A stretch of DNA of 64,000 nt from CBDCFV01 sp965203835 (GTDB lineage: Bacteria; Chloroflexota; Dehalococcoidia; Lucifugimonadales; UBA3495): the NCBI GenBank assembly GCA_965203835.1, contig OZ241919.1:3534001-3598000 (forward strand). Reading direction: 5' to 3'. A program made the translations under genes and the position numbers. Numbering within the stretch: position 1 is the stretch's first letter; each line of letters begins with the position of its first letter. The notes below the pieces were generated by a model, which ran no database searches, was not told where the DNA came from, and saw only the letters and a program-made list of their open reading frames with translations. Of this stretch, positions 25,546 through 33,811 are shown piece by piece.

Positions 25546-26973
25546 ATGAACACGCAGCGCAAAGTACCTGTCACCATCCTCACCGGCTTCCTTGGCTCCG
25601 GCAAGACGACCCTGCTCAACCGTATCTTGACCGAGGAGCACGGCAAGCGCATTGCCGTGATCGAGAACGAGTATGGAGAGGTCGGTATCGATCAGGCCCT
25701 TGTCATCAACGCTGACGAGGAGGTCTTCGAGATGTCCAACGGTTGCATCTGCTGCACGGTGCGCGGAGACCTGATCCGGGTGCTCAACAATCTCAATAAG
25801 CGCCGCGACAAATTCGACTATGTGTTGGTGGAAACCACGGGGCTCGCCGATCCCGGTCCGGTCGCTCAGACATTCTTCATGGACGACGAGCTTCGCGCTG
25901 AATACGCCCTTGACGGGATCGTCACGCTCGTCGATGCAGCCCACATTGATCAGCAGCTCGGCCGAAGCGACGAAAGCACGGAGCAAATCGCTTTCGCGGA
26001 CGTCCTCGTGCTCAACAAGACGGACCTCGTCAACGGCGAGGCCCTCGACAGTCTGGAAGCTCGACTCCGAGGCATGAACCGAATGGCGCAAGTGGTGCGC
26101 AGCGAGCGGGCAAACGTACCCGTCGACACTGTACTCGACCTCGCTGCCTTCGACCTGGACCAGGTGCTCGAGCGTCGTCCCACCTTCCTCGAGCCGGAGT
26201 ATCCCTTCGAATGGACGGGAGTCTATTCGCTCGATACCGGCCGCTACGAACTCAACCTCGCCGATGGTCCTGATCCGGCGATGTCCCTCGTCGTCGTGCC
26301 CAATCAGGACACGGATGACGTTGCCCTGCGGGAAGGTGCGGAGTGGTGCGTACGGGAGTACGCCGAAGATGCGGAGACCATTCATCCGGGGGGAGAGATT
26401 CCGATCGGAAAGCATGTGAACCTCTGGCTCGATTCCCCAGGACGCAAGTCGTTCTTCTTTGGGGTCGATACGCCGGTGCGGGTTGGCCTCTACGCCCAGC
26501 ACCTCGCGGAGGAGTTCGATCTCCAGCTGAGGAACGCAGATGGAGAGGCTTTCAAACTGGGGGGCAACTTTTGCTCCGAGCCTGCCTGTGAAGAGACAGA
26601 GACAGACAAACATCGCATCAAGGGAGCGGCGGTTCCCGCCGAAGCCGAGCGAACCTGGGTCGCCCAGCACGAGCACGACGACGAGGTGGGGTCTATCTCG
26701 ATAGAGATAGATGGTGACGCCGATCCCGAAAAGCTCAACGCCTGGCTTGGCCAACTGCTCCGGGAGCGCGGGGTGGACATCTTCCGAATGAAGGGCTTCA
26801 TCAGCGTCGCGGGGGAGTCCCGCCGCTTTGTCTTCCAGGGGGTTCACATGCTCTTTGACGGCCAGCCGGACCGCGAATGGGGGGACGCGCCCCGCCGCAA
26901 TCAGCTCGTCTTCATCGGCCGCAACCTCGATGGACAGAGCATGCGGGAGGGATTCGAAGCATGTCTGATTTAG
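25546..26973 (+). CDS. CobW/COG0523-family GTPase, probable zinc metallochaperone
   Basis: A 475-residue G3E-family P-loop GTPase. It shows TILTGFLGSGKTTLLNRIL (Walker A, residues 10-28), the metal-binding CICC motif (Cys67, Cys69, Cys70 in SNGCICCTV), ETTGLADP (Walker B/switch) and LNKTD. The CobW_C domain follows, with His/Asp-containing QHEHDDEVG before SISIEIDGDADPEKLNAWL and an FRMKGFISV strand. Proteins of this type deliver zinc or cobalt to enzymes under limitation. AAGGAGG precedes the ATG. Its codon choice (many CTC leucines) differs from the TTG/CTG-rich neighbours, suggesting transfer. The next gene overlaps its end by 13 bases. Confidence 0.9.
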   Translation: MNTQRKVPVTILTGFLGSGKTTLLNRILTEEHGKRIAVIENEYGEVGIDQALVINADEEVFEMSNGCICCTVRGDLIRVLNNLNKRRDKFDYVLVETTGLADPGPVAQTFFMDDELRAEYALDGIVTLVDAAHIDQQLGRSDESTEQIAFADVLVLNKTDLVNGEALDSLEARLRGMNRMAQVVRSERANVPVDTVLDLAAFDLDQVLERRPTFLEPEYPFEWTGVYSLDTGRYELNLADGPDPAMSLVVVPNQDTDDVALREGAEWCVREYAEDAETIHPGGEIPIGKHVNLWLDSPGRKSFFFGVDTPVRVGLYAQHLAEEFDLQLRNADGEAFKLGGNFCSEPACEETETDKHRIKGAAVPAEAERTWVAQHEHDDEVGSISIEIDGDADPEKLNAWLGQLLRERGVDIFRMKGFISVAGESRRFVFQGVHMLFDGQPDREWGDAPRRNQLVFIGRNLDGQSMREGFEACLI

Positions 26974-28073
26974 ATGTCGGCGGCCCGATGGGCGTTCTTT
27001 GCCAGGGCTGGTCTGCGGCGGTTGGCGACTACGCTATCGCCGGTGGTTGGAGCCTGCGTGGCGAGGCGCTGGTGGTCGGTGATACCGAGGGTGGTGTCTA
27101 CGCATTCGACGGCAAGGCTGGTGCGGCTGCTTGGGCGCGGCGCGGGGTTCATGACGGTGGCGTGCTCTCGGTCGCAATTCACCCAAACGGAGGCGCGTTC
27201 GCCACGGCCGGCCAGGATGGACGGGTCTTAATATGGAGCGCCGCCGAAGGTCAGGTAAGTCGGGCTATCGAAGTCGGAAGTGCTTGGGTGGAAAACCTGG
27301 CGTGGTCTCCGGACGGCCAACGGTTGGCGGCCTCCTGCTCCCGGCAGGTTTACATGTATGACGCCGATGGTGCGGAGGTTTGGCGGTCTGATGATCATCC
27401 CAGCACCGTCAGCGCGATCGCCTGGTCAAGCGTAAGGGAATTGGCAACGGCCTGTTACGGTCGAGTGACGTTCTTCGAGGCAGCCACCGGCGAGCTTCGC
27501 CAGAAGCTGGAGTGGCAGGGATCTTTGGTGTCGATGGTGCTGAGCTCCGGCGGGGGTGTCGTAGCCTGCGGCAGCCAGGACAACTCGGTGCATTTCTGGC
27601 GTCGCTCAACGGAGCAGGACTCCGAGATGTTCGGATATCCTGGCAAGCCGTCGGCCCTGGCTTTCGATGACACCGGCACCCTTTTGGCCACCGGCGGTGG
27701 GGAGGCGGTGACGGTCTGGAGCTTCCGGGGAAAGGGTCCCGAAGGAACGCGGCCCGGCGTTCTGAAGTTTCATGTTCAACCCGTAACGACGCTTGCCTTC
27801 GCTCCCGGCGCGATGCGCTTAGCATCCGGGGGCCGAGATGGCGCCGTGGTTGTGTGGTCGCTGCAGAGAAATGGAAAAGGCGGTCCGATAGGGGCCGAGG
27901 ATGTGGGGGACTCAGTGGCCGAATTGTACTGGCGGCCTGATGGGGGTGCGCTTGCCGCCCTTGACGCCCAGGGTGGTGTGACGGTTTGGCGGATAGGACA
28001 AACAAAAGGCCGAATTAGACGCCCACGCCCACGCCCACGCCCAGCCCCGGGCCCCAGTGCGGACAGCGGCTGA
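26961..28073 (+). CDS. WD40-repeat protein coupled to CobW
   Basis: A 370-residue WD40 beta-propeller with about seven blades. Examples are GVLSVAIHPNGGAFATAGQDGRVLIWSAAEG, NLAWSPDGQRLAASCSRQVYMYDADG and VTTLAFAPGAMRLASGGRDGAVVVWSL. There is no signal peptide, so it is probably cytoplasmic. The ATG at 26961 follows GGGAGG and lies inside the last codons of cobW, which predicts translational coupling and joint function. The tail is Arg/Pro-rich (RPRPRPRPAPGP), encoded by CGCCCA hexamers. In zinc-limitation operons of other bacteria WD40 genes do occur next to cobW; that link is recalled, not tested here. It could scaffold zinc transfer to clients. Confidence 0.82.
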   Translation: MSDLDVGGPMGVLCQGWSAAVGDYAIAGGWSLRGEALVVGDTEGGVYAFDGKAGAAAWARRGVHDGGVLSVAIHPNGGAFATAGQDGRVLIWSAAEGQVSRAIEVGSAWVENLAWSPDGQRLAASCSRQVYMYDADGAEVWRSDDHPSTVSAIAWSSVRELATACYGRVTFFEAATGELRQKLEWQGSLVSMVLSSGGGVVACGSQDNSVHFWRRSTEQDSEMFGYPGKPSALAFDDTGTLLATGGGEAVTVWSFRGKGPEGTRPGVLKFHVQPVTTLAFAPGAMRLASGGRDGAVVVWSLQRNGKGGPIGAEDVGDSVAELYWRPDGGALAALDAQGGVTVWRIGQTKGRIRRPRPRPRPAPGPSADSG

Positions 28074-28180
28074 GTGTCCACCCACCCATCGGGCAGTCAC
28101 ATCTGTCGCCCCCTCGACCAGACATCGGTATTCGTCCGTCGAAACCCATCCGGGGGACCGTTTTGCCAAATCTAATGACA

Positions 28181-28219
28181 CAAAAATAAGTCCCCGGACT
28201 CTATCAAAGTCCGGGGACT
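28181..28219 (-). terminator. Rho-independent terminator of SelA-like gene
   Basis: AGTCCCCGGACT and AGTCCGGGGACT form a perfect 12-bp stem with a seven-base loop. Read on the minus strand it is followed by TATTTTTG. It lies 28 bases past the stop of the leftward PLP-enzyme gene. Confidence 0.85.
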
Positions 28220-28246
28220 CTAACATCTCAGGCCATTTGACCGCTG

Positions 28247-29395
28247 CTACTTCTTGAACAACGCCGCTATGCTTTGACCCACAATCTCCGCCTCTCCGTC
28301 ATACAACCCGAAGGCGTGAAGCTCGATGCCCGTCTCACCGTCGCGGACGCGGGTCCAGATGGGTGGGTCGCCCTCCTTCAGCCGTGCCACAACGTCGTGG
28401 TCAGTGAAGCCGGCGACATCCGCGTCAATTTCCAGTTTCACGCCGTAGGGCATGTGACCGATGACGTTGTCTATCAGGTTCGCTTGCAGGCCGGGAATGC
28501 CCACCAGCGGGGCCAGCATGGCGCGGGACTTCTGCTCCGCGTCTGCCAGCCGGTCCTCGTGGTTGATCGTCATCCACCGGCGGGTCGCCGCCACCGCGCC
28601 GATTATCTCTTGGCGGTCCACCTTCTGCGGGCGGCCTACCCCCCGCACTCGCCGGCCCTCGTAGCTGGCGAAGGCTTGCAGGCCGATCCTCCGAATCATC
28701 TCCCGGGACCCCAGCGCCAAGCCGACCGACTGGGGCGCGCCCATGTACTTGGCTGCGATGCACTGGAAGTCGGCGCCCATGCGGATGTACTTGCCGAAGT
28801 TTTCCAGCGGGTAAATCTGCCCGGCGGCATCTACGGTCACCAGTACGTCGTGGGCGTGGGCAATCTCGATGGTCTTTTCCAGCGACAGGGCCTGCGGGTC
28901 ATATTCCTGCTCTACCGCGTAGTAGTGCACGGCGGCGGTATTCGGCCCGATCGCCTTCTCCAAGTCTTCCTCGGTGGTCTGATCTTCGGACCCAAAGGTC
29001 ACCAGCTTGGCCCCCGCCAACTCCAAACAGCGGTCATACCAGTAACGTTGCCTGGTCTGGATGAGAACCTCGTTCTTCATCCCGGCAGTGTTCGGCAGTT
29101 GCTGTATTTTGTCGTCGTCGTCGCCGGCCATAGCGGCGGCAGTGGCCAGAGTCAACGCCGACCCTGCGCCGGATGTTATATACGCCGCCGGAACATCCGC
29201 CATCCTGGCTATGACGTCCCCTGCCTTTTCCTGCAAGTCCATCAGGGGTATGTATGCGCTGTTGGCTTGGGCCATCGCCTCCAGGACTTCAGGCCAGGGA
29301 GTCGATCCTCCCAGCATGGTTACGCTGCCTGTGGCGTTGATTACCGGCATGGCTCCCAGTTCTTTGTAAATGCTTCCCCAGTCTGTCCCTGGCAC
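28247..29395 (-). CDS. SelA-like PLP-dependent enzyme (aminotransferase fold)
   Basis: A 382-residue fold-type I PLP enzyme of the group annotated as L-seryl-tRNA selenium transferase-related. Evidence: YKELGAMPVINATGSVTMLGGSTPWPEVLEAM at the N-terminus, AAYITSGAGSALTLATAA, VTVDAAGQIYPLENF (PLP Asp) and FQCIAAKYMGAPQSVG (Schiff-base Lys). True selenocysteine synthases are longer and have different tRNA-binding ends; this group includes lyases and racemases such as YhfS/D-glucosaminate-6-phosphate ammonia lyase-like enzymes. The GTG at 29395 is chosen because GGAGG lies five bases upstream; an in-frame ATG is at 29410. Exact reaction unknown. Confidence 0.82.
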   Translation of the reverse strand: MPGTDWGSIYKELGAMPVINATGSVTMLGGSTPWPEVLEAMAQANSAYIPLMDLQEKAGDVIARMADVPAAYITSGAGSALTLATAAAMAGDDDDKIQQLPNTAGMKNEVLIQTRQRYWYDRCLELAGAKLVTFGSEDQTTEEDLEKAIGPNTAAVHYYAVEQEYDPQALSLEKTIEIAHAHDVLVTVDAAGQIYPLENFGKYIRMGADFQCIAAKYMGAPQSVGLALGSREMIRRIGLQAFASYEGRRVRGVGRPQKVDRQEIIGAVAATRRWMTINHEDRLADAEQKSRAMLAPLVGIPGLQANLIDNVIGHMPYGVKLEIDADVAGFTDHDVVARLKEGDPPIWTRVRDGETGIELHAFGLYDGEAEIVGQSIAALFKK

Positions 29396-29588
29396 GATGT
29401 CCTCCTTCATGCCCGGTCTCGGCCCTTCGCCGGACGGTGCGGGATGTTTCCGTTGAGTATCATATCCACCGCTACCCGCCGTGTCTAGGGAGTGCAATGC
29501 GTTAGTGGCGCCTCGCCACTGCCCACGCTACCAAGAGTGGGCTATAATGCCTCTGCCCATCGTATTCTCCCCGACGAAGGAGTATGAC

Positions 29589-30695
29589 GTGAAAAGCATT
29601 GAGCTGGACTATTCGAAACGTTGCGCCGACGAACCGACAAAAGGCCATAACCGTTGGCACCCCGACATTCCTCCCGCAGTGGAGGCGGAGCCGGGCGAAG
29701 AAGTTGTCATGCAGACGAGGAACGCTTTGGACGGAGAGGTCACTCCCAATTCCAAGGCCGAAGACCTGCGAAACGTGAACCTCAACCTGGTACATCCCCT
29801 GACCGGTCCGGTCTACGTTCAGGGCGCAGAGCCCGGCGACCTGCTGGAGGTGAACATCCTGGGAATCGACCCGGCAAGCTGGGGCTTCACCACCATCATC
29901 CCCGGCTTCGGGTTCCTGCGCGACGTCTACCTGGACCCCTACGTGGTCCACTGGGACATCCAGGGCGATTACGCCGAGGCAGCCGACCTCCCCGGCGTGC
30001 GCGTCCCCGGTGCCTCATTCATGGGCACCATCGGGGTGGCCCCGTCCCGCGCCCTGCGGCAGGAAATACTGCTACGGGAGGACGAGTTGCTCCGCAGAGG
30101 CGGCGCAGTTTTGGGGCCGGAGCCCAGCGGGGCCGTGCCCGCTTATGAACCACTGGCCTCCGAAGGTCTGCGCACCGTGCCGCCCCGTGAGCACGGCGGC
30201 AACGTGGACATCAAGCAGCTTACCGCCGGGACTCGCCTGCTTCTGCCGGTCTATACCGAGGGCGCTCTATTCTCCGCGGGCGACGCCCACTTCGCCCAAG
30301 GCGACTCCGAGTGCTGCGGCACCGCCATTGAAATGGACTGCACCCTCCACGTCAGCTTCCAGGTACGCAAGGGAGAGGCCGCTAGGCGGAACATCGGCGG
30401 CCCCATGTTCGAGCGCGACGAATACTTCACCAGCCCGGAAATGGCGGCGCCCCGCCGCTTCCTGGCAACCACCGGCATGTGCATCGCCGATGGAGTCAAC
30501 GAGTCTGAAAACGCTACGCTGGCCGCCCGTAACGCCCTTCTCAACATGATCGACCTGCTCATGGAGCGGGGCTGGTCCAGGGAACAGGCCTACTGCATTT
30601 GCAGCGTCGCCGTGGACCTGAAGCTGAGCCAGATAGTAGACGTGCCCAACTTCCTGGTATCGGCGTTCTTGCCACTGGACATCTTCACGTCCTAG
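29589..30695 (+). CDS. Acetamidase/formamidase family hydrolase
   Basis: A 368-residue amidase of the FmdA/AmdA family that releases ammonia from short amides. Conserved parts are DEPTKGHNRWHPDIPPAVEAEPGEEVVMQTRNALDG, HPLTGPVYVQGAEPGDLLEVNIL, GGNVDIKQLTAGTRLLLPVYTEGALFSAGDAHFAQGDSECCGTAIE (zinc-ligand His and catalytic Glu region), and the C-terminal ICSVAVDLKLSQIVDVPN. The GTG at 29589 follows AAGGAG by six bases. The in-frame ATG at 29547 overlaps a TATAAT hexamer (29543-29548) that looks like a -10 box, so it is disfavoured. Cytoplasmic. The amide substrate is not known. Confidence 0.9.
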   Translation: MKSIELDYSKRCADEPTKGHNRWHPDIPPAVEAEPGEEVVMQTRNALDGEVTPNSKAEDLRNVNLNLVHPLTGPVYVQGAEPGDLLEVNILGIDPASWGFTTIIPGFGFLRDVYLDPYVVHWDIQGDYAEAADLPGVRVPGASFMGTIGVAPSRALRQEILLREDELLRRGGAVLGPEPSGAVPAYEPLASEGLRTVPPREHGGNVDIKQLTAGTRLLLPVYTEGALFSAGDAHFAQGDSECCGTAIEMDCTLHVSFQVRKGEAARRNIGGPMFERDEYFTSPEMAAPRRFLATTGMCIADGVNESENATLAARNALLNMIDLLMERGWSREQAYCICSVAVDLKLSQIVDVPNFLVSAFLPLDIFTS

Positions 30696-30716
30696 CGTTG
30701 CGGGAAGTAGGAAGCT

Positions 30717-31052
30717 ATGCCTGTCGTTACGGAGGAACTGCTACAGGAGATAGTTGACAGAATTGTGGCGGCAGTCGCCCCTGAGCGAATCATCCTGTTT
30801 GGCTCCCAAGCAAGGGGCGACGCCCATGAACATTCTGACGTAGACCTGATTGTCCTGGAAGCGGAGCCGTTCGACGAAGATAGAACGAAACGCAGTGAGG
30901 AAGTTCGTGTCTACCGTGCGCTTTGGGGTTTGGGTATACCCAAGGACGTTCTGGTATACACGCTGGAAGACGCTGAGTATTGGAAGGACTCGCTCAATAA
31001 TGTCCTGGCCCGGGCGCTGCGAGAGGGAAAGGCGATATATGAGCGAAGCTAA
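30717..31052 (+). CDS. MNT-type nucleotidyltransferase (HEPN/MNT antitoxin-like)
   Basis: A 111-residue minimal nucleotidyltransferase. The motif IILFGSQARGDAHEHSDVDLIVLE gives the GS-x10-DxD catalytic core. The rest, RSEEVRVYRALWGLGIPKDVLVYTLEDAEYWKDSLNNVLARALREGKAIYER, is typical of the MntA class, which AMPylates and silences a HEPN ribonuclease toxin. Normally a HEPN gene follows immediately; here only an 11-codon stub remains. It starts 21 bases after the acetamidase gene, with a weak AGGA. The third acidic residue usual for activity is not obvious. Confidence 0.85.
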   Translation: MPVVTEELLQEIVDRIVAAVAPERIILFGSQARGDAHEHSDVDLIVLEAEPFDEDRTKRSEEVRVYRALWGLGIPKDVLVYTLEDAEYWKDSLNNVLARALREGKAIYERS

Positions 31053-31071
31053 GCAGGCCCGTACTCCATAA
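31039..31071 (+). pseudogene. Stub of HEPN partner gene
   Basis: ATG at 31039 overlaps the end of the MNT gene and encodes MSEAKQARTP then a stop. The reading resembles the usual first residues of HEPN proteins. No continuation of a HEPN domain is seen in other frames, so the partner appears deleted. Confidence 0.4.
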
Positions 31072-31080
31072 CCCAATCCC

Positions 31081-31317
31081 CTAAACCCCGCTGCTTTTCG
31101 GCCTGCCGCTTAAAACGTTCTGGTAATTTTTCCGGCAAAGCCAGCACAACCCGCCCATTGGGGTGATGTCTTCTTCGCACAACTCCGGGTATGTCCGGAA
31201 AGCGCCGTCACCCAAGGCTTGGATCTGTTGCCCGAACTGGCAGATGTACTGTGGGTCCAGGTAATGTACTTTGCTGGACGTTTTCCCGGGAGTGGTGCCG
31301 ACTATATATACATCCAT
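31081..31317 (-). CDS. Small cysteine-rich (zinc-ribbon-like) hypothetical protein
   Basis: A 78-residue protein starting MDVYIVGTTPGKTSSKVHYLDPQYICQF with four cysteines in C-x(n)-C-x(n)-CWLC arrangement (YICQF, ELCEED, GLCWLCRKNY). The HYLDP...C...C..CxxC spacing looks like a metal-binding ribbon seen in small actinobacterial and chloroflexal proteins. The frame is open to 31437 but the upstream part is low-value and crosses the promoter area of the pdh operon. No ribosome site is obvious. Reality as a gene is uncertain. Confidence 0.45.
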   Translation of the reverse strand: MDVYIVGTTPGKTSSKVHYLDPQYICQFGQQIQALGDGAFRTYPELCEEDITPMGGLCWLCRKNYQNVLSGRPKSSGV

Positions 31318-31472
31318 CGAATTGGCGCCCCTTATAGGTCTGCGGTAGCAGTGGAATGGAAGTATTGTATCCGATGCGTAGGCTATAATGTCCCCATTCA
31401 GCGCAACTCCGGTTGGATGTATCTGCATCCCAGTCAAAGTCCCGGTCCCGAGCCGGTGAAAAGGAGAGTGCC

Positions 31473-32462
31473 ATGCTGGAAGACAAGACGTTATTGATGG
31501 AAATGCTCCGGCGCATGATACGCATCCGCTTGTTCGAGGAGCGGGTCATTCAACTTGTCGAGCGGGGTGAGATCGTCGGCGCGGCCCACTCCTACATCGG
31601 CGAGGAAGCCGTCGCCGTCGGCGCTTGCTTGGCGCTGCGTGACGACGACTGGATGACCGGCAACCACCGCTCCCACGGGCATCCCATCGCCAAGGGCGGC
31701 GACGTGAACAAGGCGATGGCAGAGCTACTGGGCAAGAGCACCGGCTTCTGCAAAGGCAAGGGCGGCTCGATGCACTTGGCCGACTTCAGCGTCGGCATCC
31801 TGGGCGAGTCGGGAATCCTGGGTTCCTCAATCCCCACCGCCGTCGGTGCGGCCCTCGGCAGCGTCCTGCAAGGCAACGACCGGGTGGCCGTGCCCTTCTT
31901 CGGCGACGGCGCCAGCAACGAGGGCGCGTTCCACGAGTCGGTCAACCTCGCCGCCATCTGGAAGCTCCCTGTGGTCTTCTTGTGCGAGAACAACCAGTAC
32001 GCCGTATCCAGCAGTTTCAAGAAAATGGTCGCCTCGGACAACATTTCCGACCGCTCGGCTGCCTACAACATCCCTGGCGTTCTGGTCGACGGCCAGGATG
32101 TCATCGCCATGTATGAGGCGGTCTCCGAGGCCGTCGCCCGCGCCAGGTCGGGTCAAGGCCCGTCCCTCATCGAAGGACGCACCTACCGCTACTACGACCA
32201 CTCCCTGGGCCTCGGCCGCATCGTCCGCGCTCCCTATCGTGACGATGAAGAAGTGGAGCAATGGAAGCAGCGCGACCCCATAGCCATCCACAAGGAACGC
32301 CTGCTGGCCCAAGGCATCGCCACCCAGGAAGAGATCGGCGCCATGGAAGCGGAAGTCCTGGCCGAGATTGATGACGCCGTTGAGTTCGCCCGGCAAAGCC
32401 CCTACCCGGAACCGGAAGCCCTCTTTGAAGATATGTACGCCAACCCCATCCCGTTGGAGTGA
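31473..32462 (+). CDS. pdhA: 2-oxoacid dehydrogenase E1 alpha (pyruvate/acetoin type)
   Basis: A 329-residue thiamine-diphosphate-dependent E1 alpha subunit. It shows RIRLFEERVIQLVERGEIVGAAHSYIGEEAVAVGA, TGNHRSHGHPIAKG, KGKGGSMHLAD and the thiamine/Mg motif FFGDGASNEGAFHESVNLAAIWKLPVVFLCENN. With E1 beta it decarboxylates pyruvate, acetoin or another 2-oxo compound and transfers the acyl unit to the lipoyl arm of E2. AAGGAG stands eight bases before the ATG. The KGKGGSMH segment and size are close to acetoin dehydrogenase AcoA, so the substrate is open. A TATAAT hexamer is at 31384-31389. Confidence 0.93.
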   Translation: MLEDKTLLMEMLRRMIRIRLFEERVIQLVERGEIVGAAHSYIGEEAVAVGACLALRDDDWMTGNHRSHGHPIAKGGDVNKAMAELLGKSTGFCKGKGGSMHLADFSVGILGESGILGSSIPTAVGAALGSVLQGNDRVAVPFFGDGASNEGAFHESVNLAAIWKLPVVFLCENNQYAVSSSFKKMVASDNISDRSAAYNIPGVLVDGQDVIAMYEAVSEAVARARSGQGPSLIEGRTYRYYDHSLGLGRIVRAPYRDDEEVEQWKQRDPIAIHKERLLAQGIATQEEIGAMEAEVLAEIDDAVEFARQSPYPEPEALFEDMYANPIPLE

Positions 32463-32513
32463 GCGGTAGTTACGCTATCCGGTCAAGAGTCGCCAACTCC
32501 GAGGAGGTCAATC

Positions 32514-33494
32514 ATGACTCAAACCCAGACCAGAGAAATTACGTTGACCCAGGCCCTCAACGAGGCCATGCGCGAGGAAATGCGGCGGGATGAACGGGTG
32601 TTCATTATGGGAGAGGACATCCAGTCCGGCGTCTACGGTGCGTCCGCCGGTTTGGCTGCCGAGTTCGGCATGGAGCGGGTGCGGGACTGTCCCCTTTCCG
32701 AGAACGCTTTCATGGGCGCCGCCGTGGGCGCGGCGGCTGTAGGTATGCGTCCCATCGTCGAAAGCGCTTTCTGCTTCATGTGGGTGGCTATGGACTCACT
32801 GGTGAGCCAAGCCTCCAAGATGCGTTACATGTTCGGTGGGCAGGTCAACCTGCCGATTGTCTATCGTTCGTCCATGTACTACGGCGGCAGCATGGCCGCC
32901 CACCACTCCGACCGCTCCTACCCCATATTCATGCACATTCCCGGATTCAAGGTCGTTTTCGCCAGCAACGCCTATGATGGCAAGGGGCTGATGAAGACCG
33001 CCATCCGCGAGGACGACCCGGTCATTTTCTGTGAGGACCGGACCATCCTCGGCGCACGCGGATACGTGCCGGAAGAGGAGTACACCATTCCCTTCGGAGT
33101 TGCCGACGTGAAGCGGGAAGGCAGCGATGTCACCATCGTCGCTATCGGCGGCATGGTGGGACTGGCGTTGCAGGCCGCCGAAGCCCTTTCCCAGGAAGGC
33201 ATCTCCGCCGAGGTGATCGACCCTCGCAGCTTGGTGCCGTTGGACATGGAGACCATCCTGGGGTCGGTGTCCAAGACGGGCCGGTTGGTCACCGTGGACA
33301 TGGCCCACAAGACCTGCAGCGCGGCCAGCGAGATCGCCGCCTTGGTGGCAATGGAAGGCTTCTGGTCGTTGCAAGCCCCGGTGCAGCGGCTCGGCGCGGC
33401 CAATGTTCACATCCCCTTCAGCACGGCGCTGGAGCCCCTGTGTTACCCTACTGCCGCGACAATAGCCGAAGCCGCCAAGGCTACCCTGGAGTAG
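32514..33494 (+). CDS. pdhB: 2-oxoacid dehydrogenase E1 beta
   Basis: A 326-residue E1 beta subunit (transketolase central and C-terminal domains). Signatures: LTQALNEAMREEMRRDERVFIMGEDI, DCPLSENAFMGAAVGAAAVGMRPIVE, YYGGSMAAHHSDRSYPIFMHIPGFKVVFASNAYDGKGLMKTAIREDDPVIFCED, and VIDPRSLVPLDMETIL. It forms an alpha2-beta2 tetramer with the preceding gene product. GAGGAGG precedes the ATG and the gap to E1 alpha is 51 bases, so an operon is likely. Confidence 0.94.
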   Translation: MTQTQTREITLTQALNEAMREEMRRDERVFIMGEDIQSGVYGASAGLAAEFGMERVRDCPLSENAFMGAAVGAAAVGMRPIVESAFCFMWVAMDSLVSQASKMRYMFGGQVNLPIVYRSSMYYGGSMAAHHSDRSYPIFMHIPGFKVVFASNAYDGKGLMKTAIREDDPVIFCEDRTILGARGYVPEEEYTIPFGVADVKREGSDVTIVAIGGMVGLALQAAEALSQEGISAEVIDPRSLVPLDMETILGSVSKTGRLVTVDMAHKTCSAASEIAALVAMEGFWSLQAPVQRLGAANVHIPFSTALEPLCYPTAATIAEAAKATLE

Positions 33495-33523
33495 CGGAAC
33501 AAGCAACTGGTTTCTGGGTCGTG

Positions 33524-33553
33524 TTGACATTTCGCGCAATTACGAGCTATGAG
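33524..33553 (+). promoter_or_regulatory. Possible internal promoter before E2 gene
   Basis: TTGACA (33524-33529), an 18-base spacer and TATGAG (33548-33553) lie just after E1 beta. The -10 is weak (4/6). Confidence 0.35.
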
Positions 33554-33588
33554 AGGCGTACAATCTGCCCAGGCTGACGAGGCCCGTG

Positions 33589-33780
33589 ATGACTACCCGA
33601 CGCCCGTTGAAAACACCGAAGACACCTCCGGCAGACAGGCCTGCTGACCCCGACCCGCTGCCTGACCCGTCGCGCGTGCCTGATATGCAGCAGAACAAAC
33701 ACGTTGCCCGCACCGCCGAGGCCTTGCTGGAAAACGAGCGCCTCCGGGAACAGTTGCGCCACCTGCAAACGGAAAGTTAA
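33589..33780 (+). CDS. Small Pro-rich/coiled-coil protein between E1 beta and E2
   Basis: A 63-residue protein. The first half is Pro/Asp/Arg-rich and probably disordered (PPADRPADPDPLPDPS). The second half is a short amphipathic helix (ARTAEALLENERLREQLRHLQTES). It begins at ATG 33589 with CGAGG upstream and ends 31 bases before the E2 gene. It has no match I recognise. It could be a spurious frame or an accessory subunit-docking peptide. Confidence 0.4.
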   Translation: MTTRRPLKTPKTPPADRPADPDPLPDPSRVPDMQQNKHVARTAEALLENERLREQLRHLQTES

Positions 33781-33811
33781 AAGCCACTGGTAACTAAAGA
33801 GGAGGGACCGC

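Noticed and set aside
28247..29395. Selenocysteine synthase and a selenium pathway
   Set aside because: The enzyme belongs to the SelA-like group but is shorter than true SelA, and no selB, selD or SelC-like tRNA is present in the window.
28274..29488. 404-residue frame opposite the SelA-like gene
   Set aside because: Shadow of a gene with clear PLP motifs and its own terminator on the minus strand.
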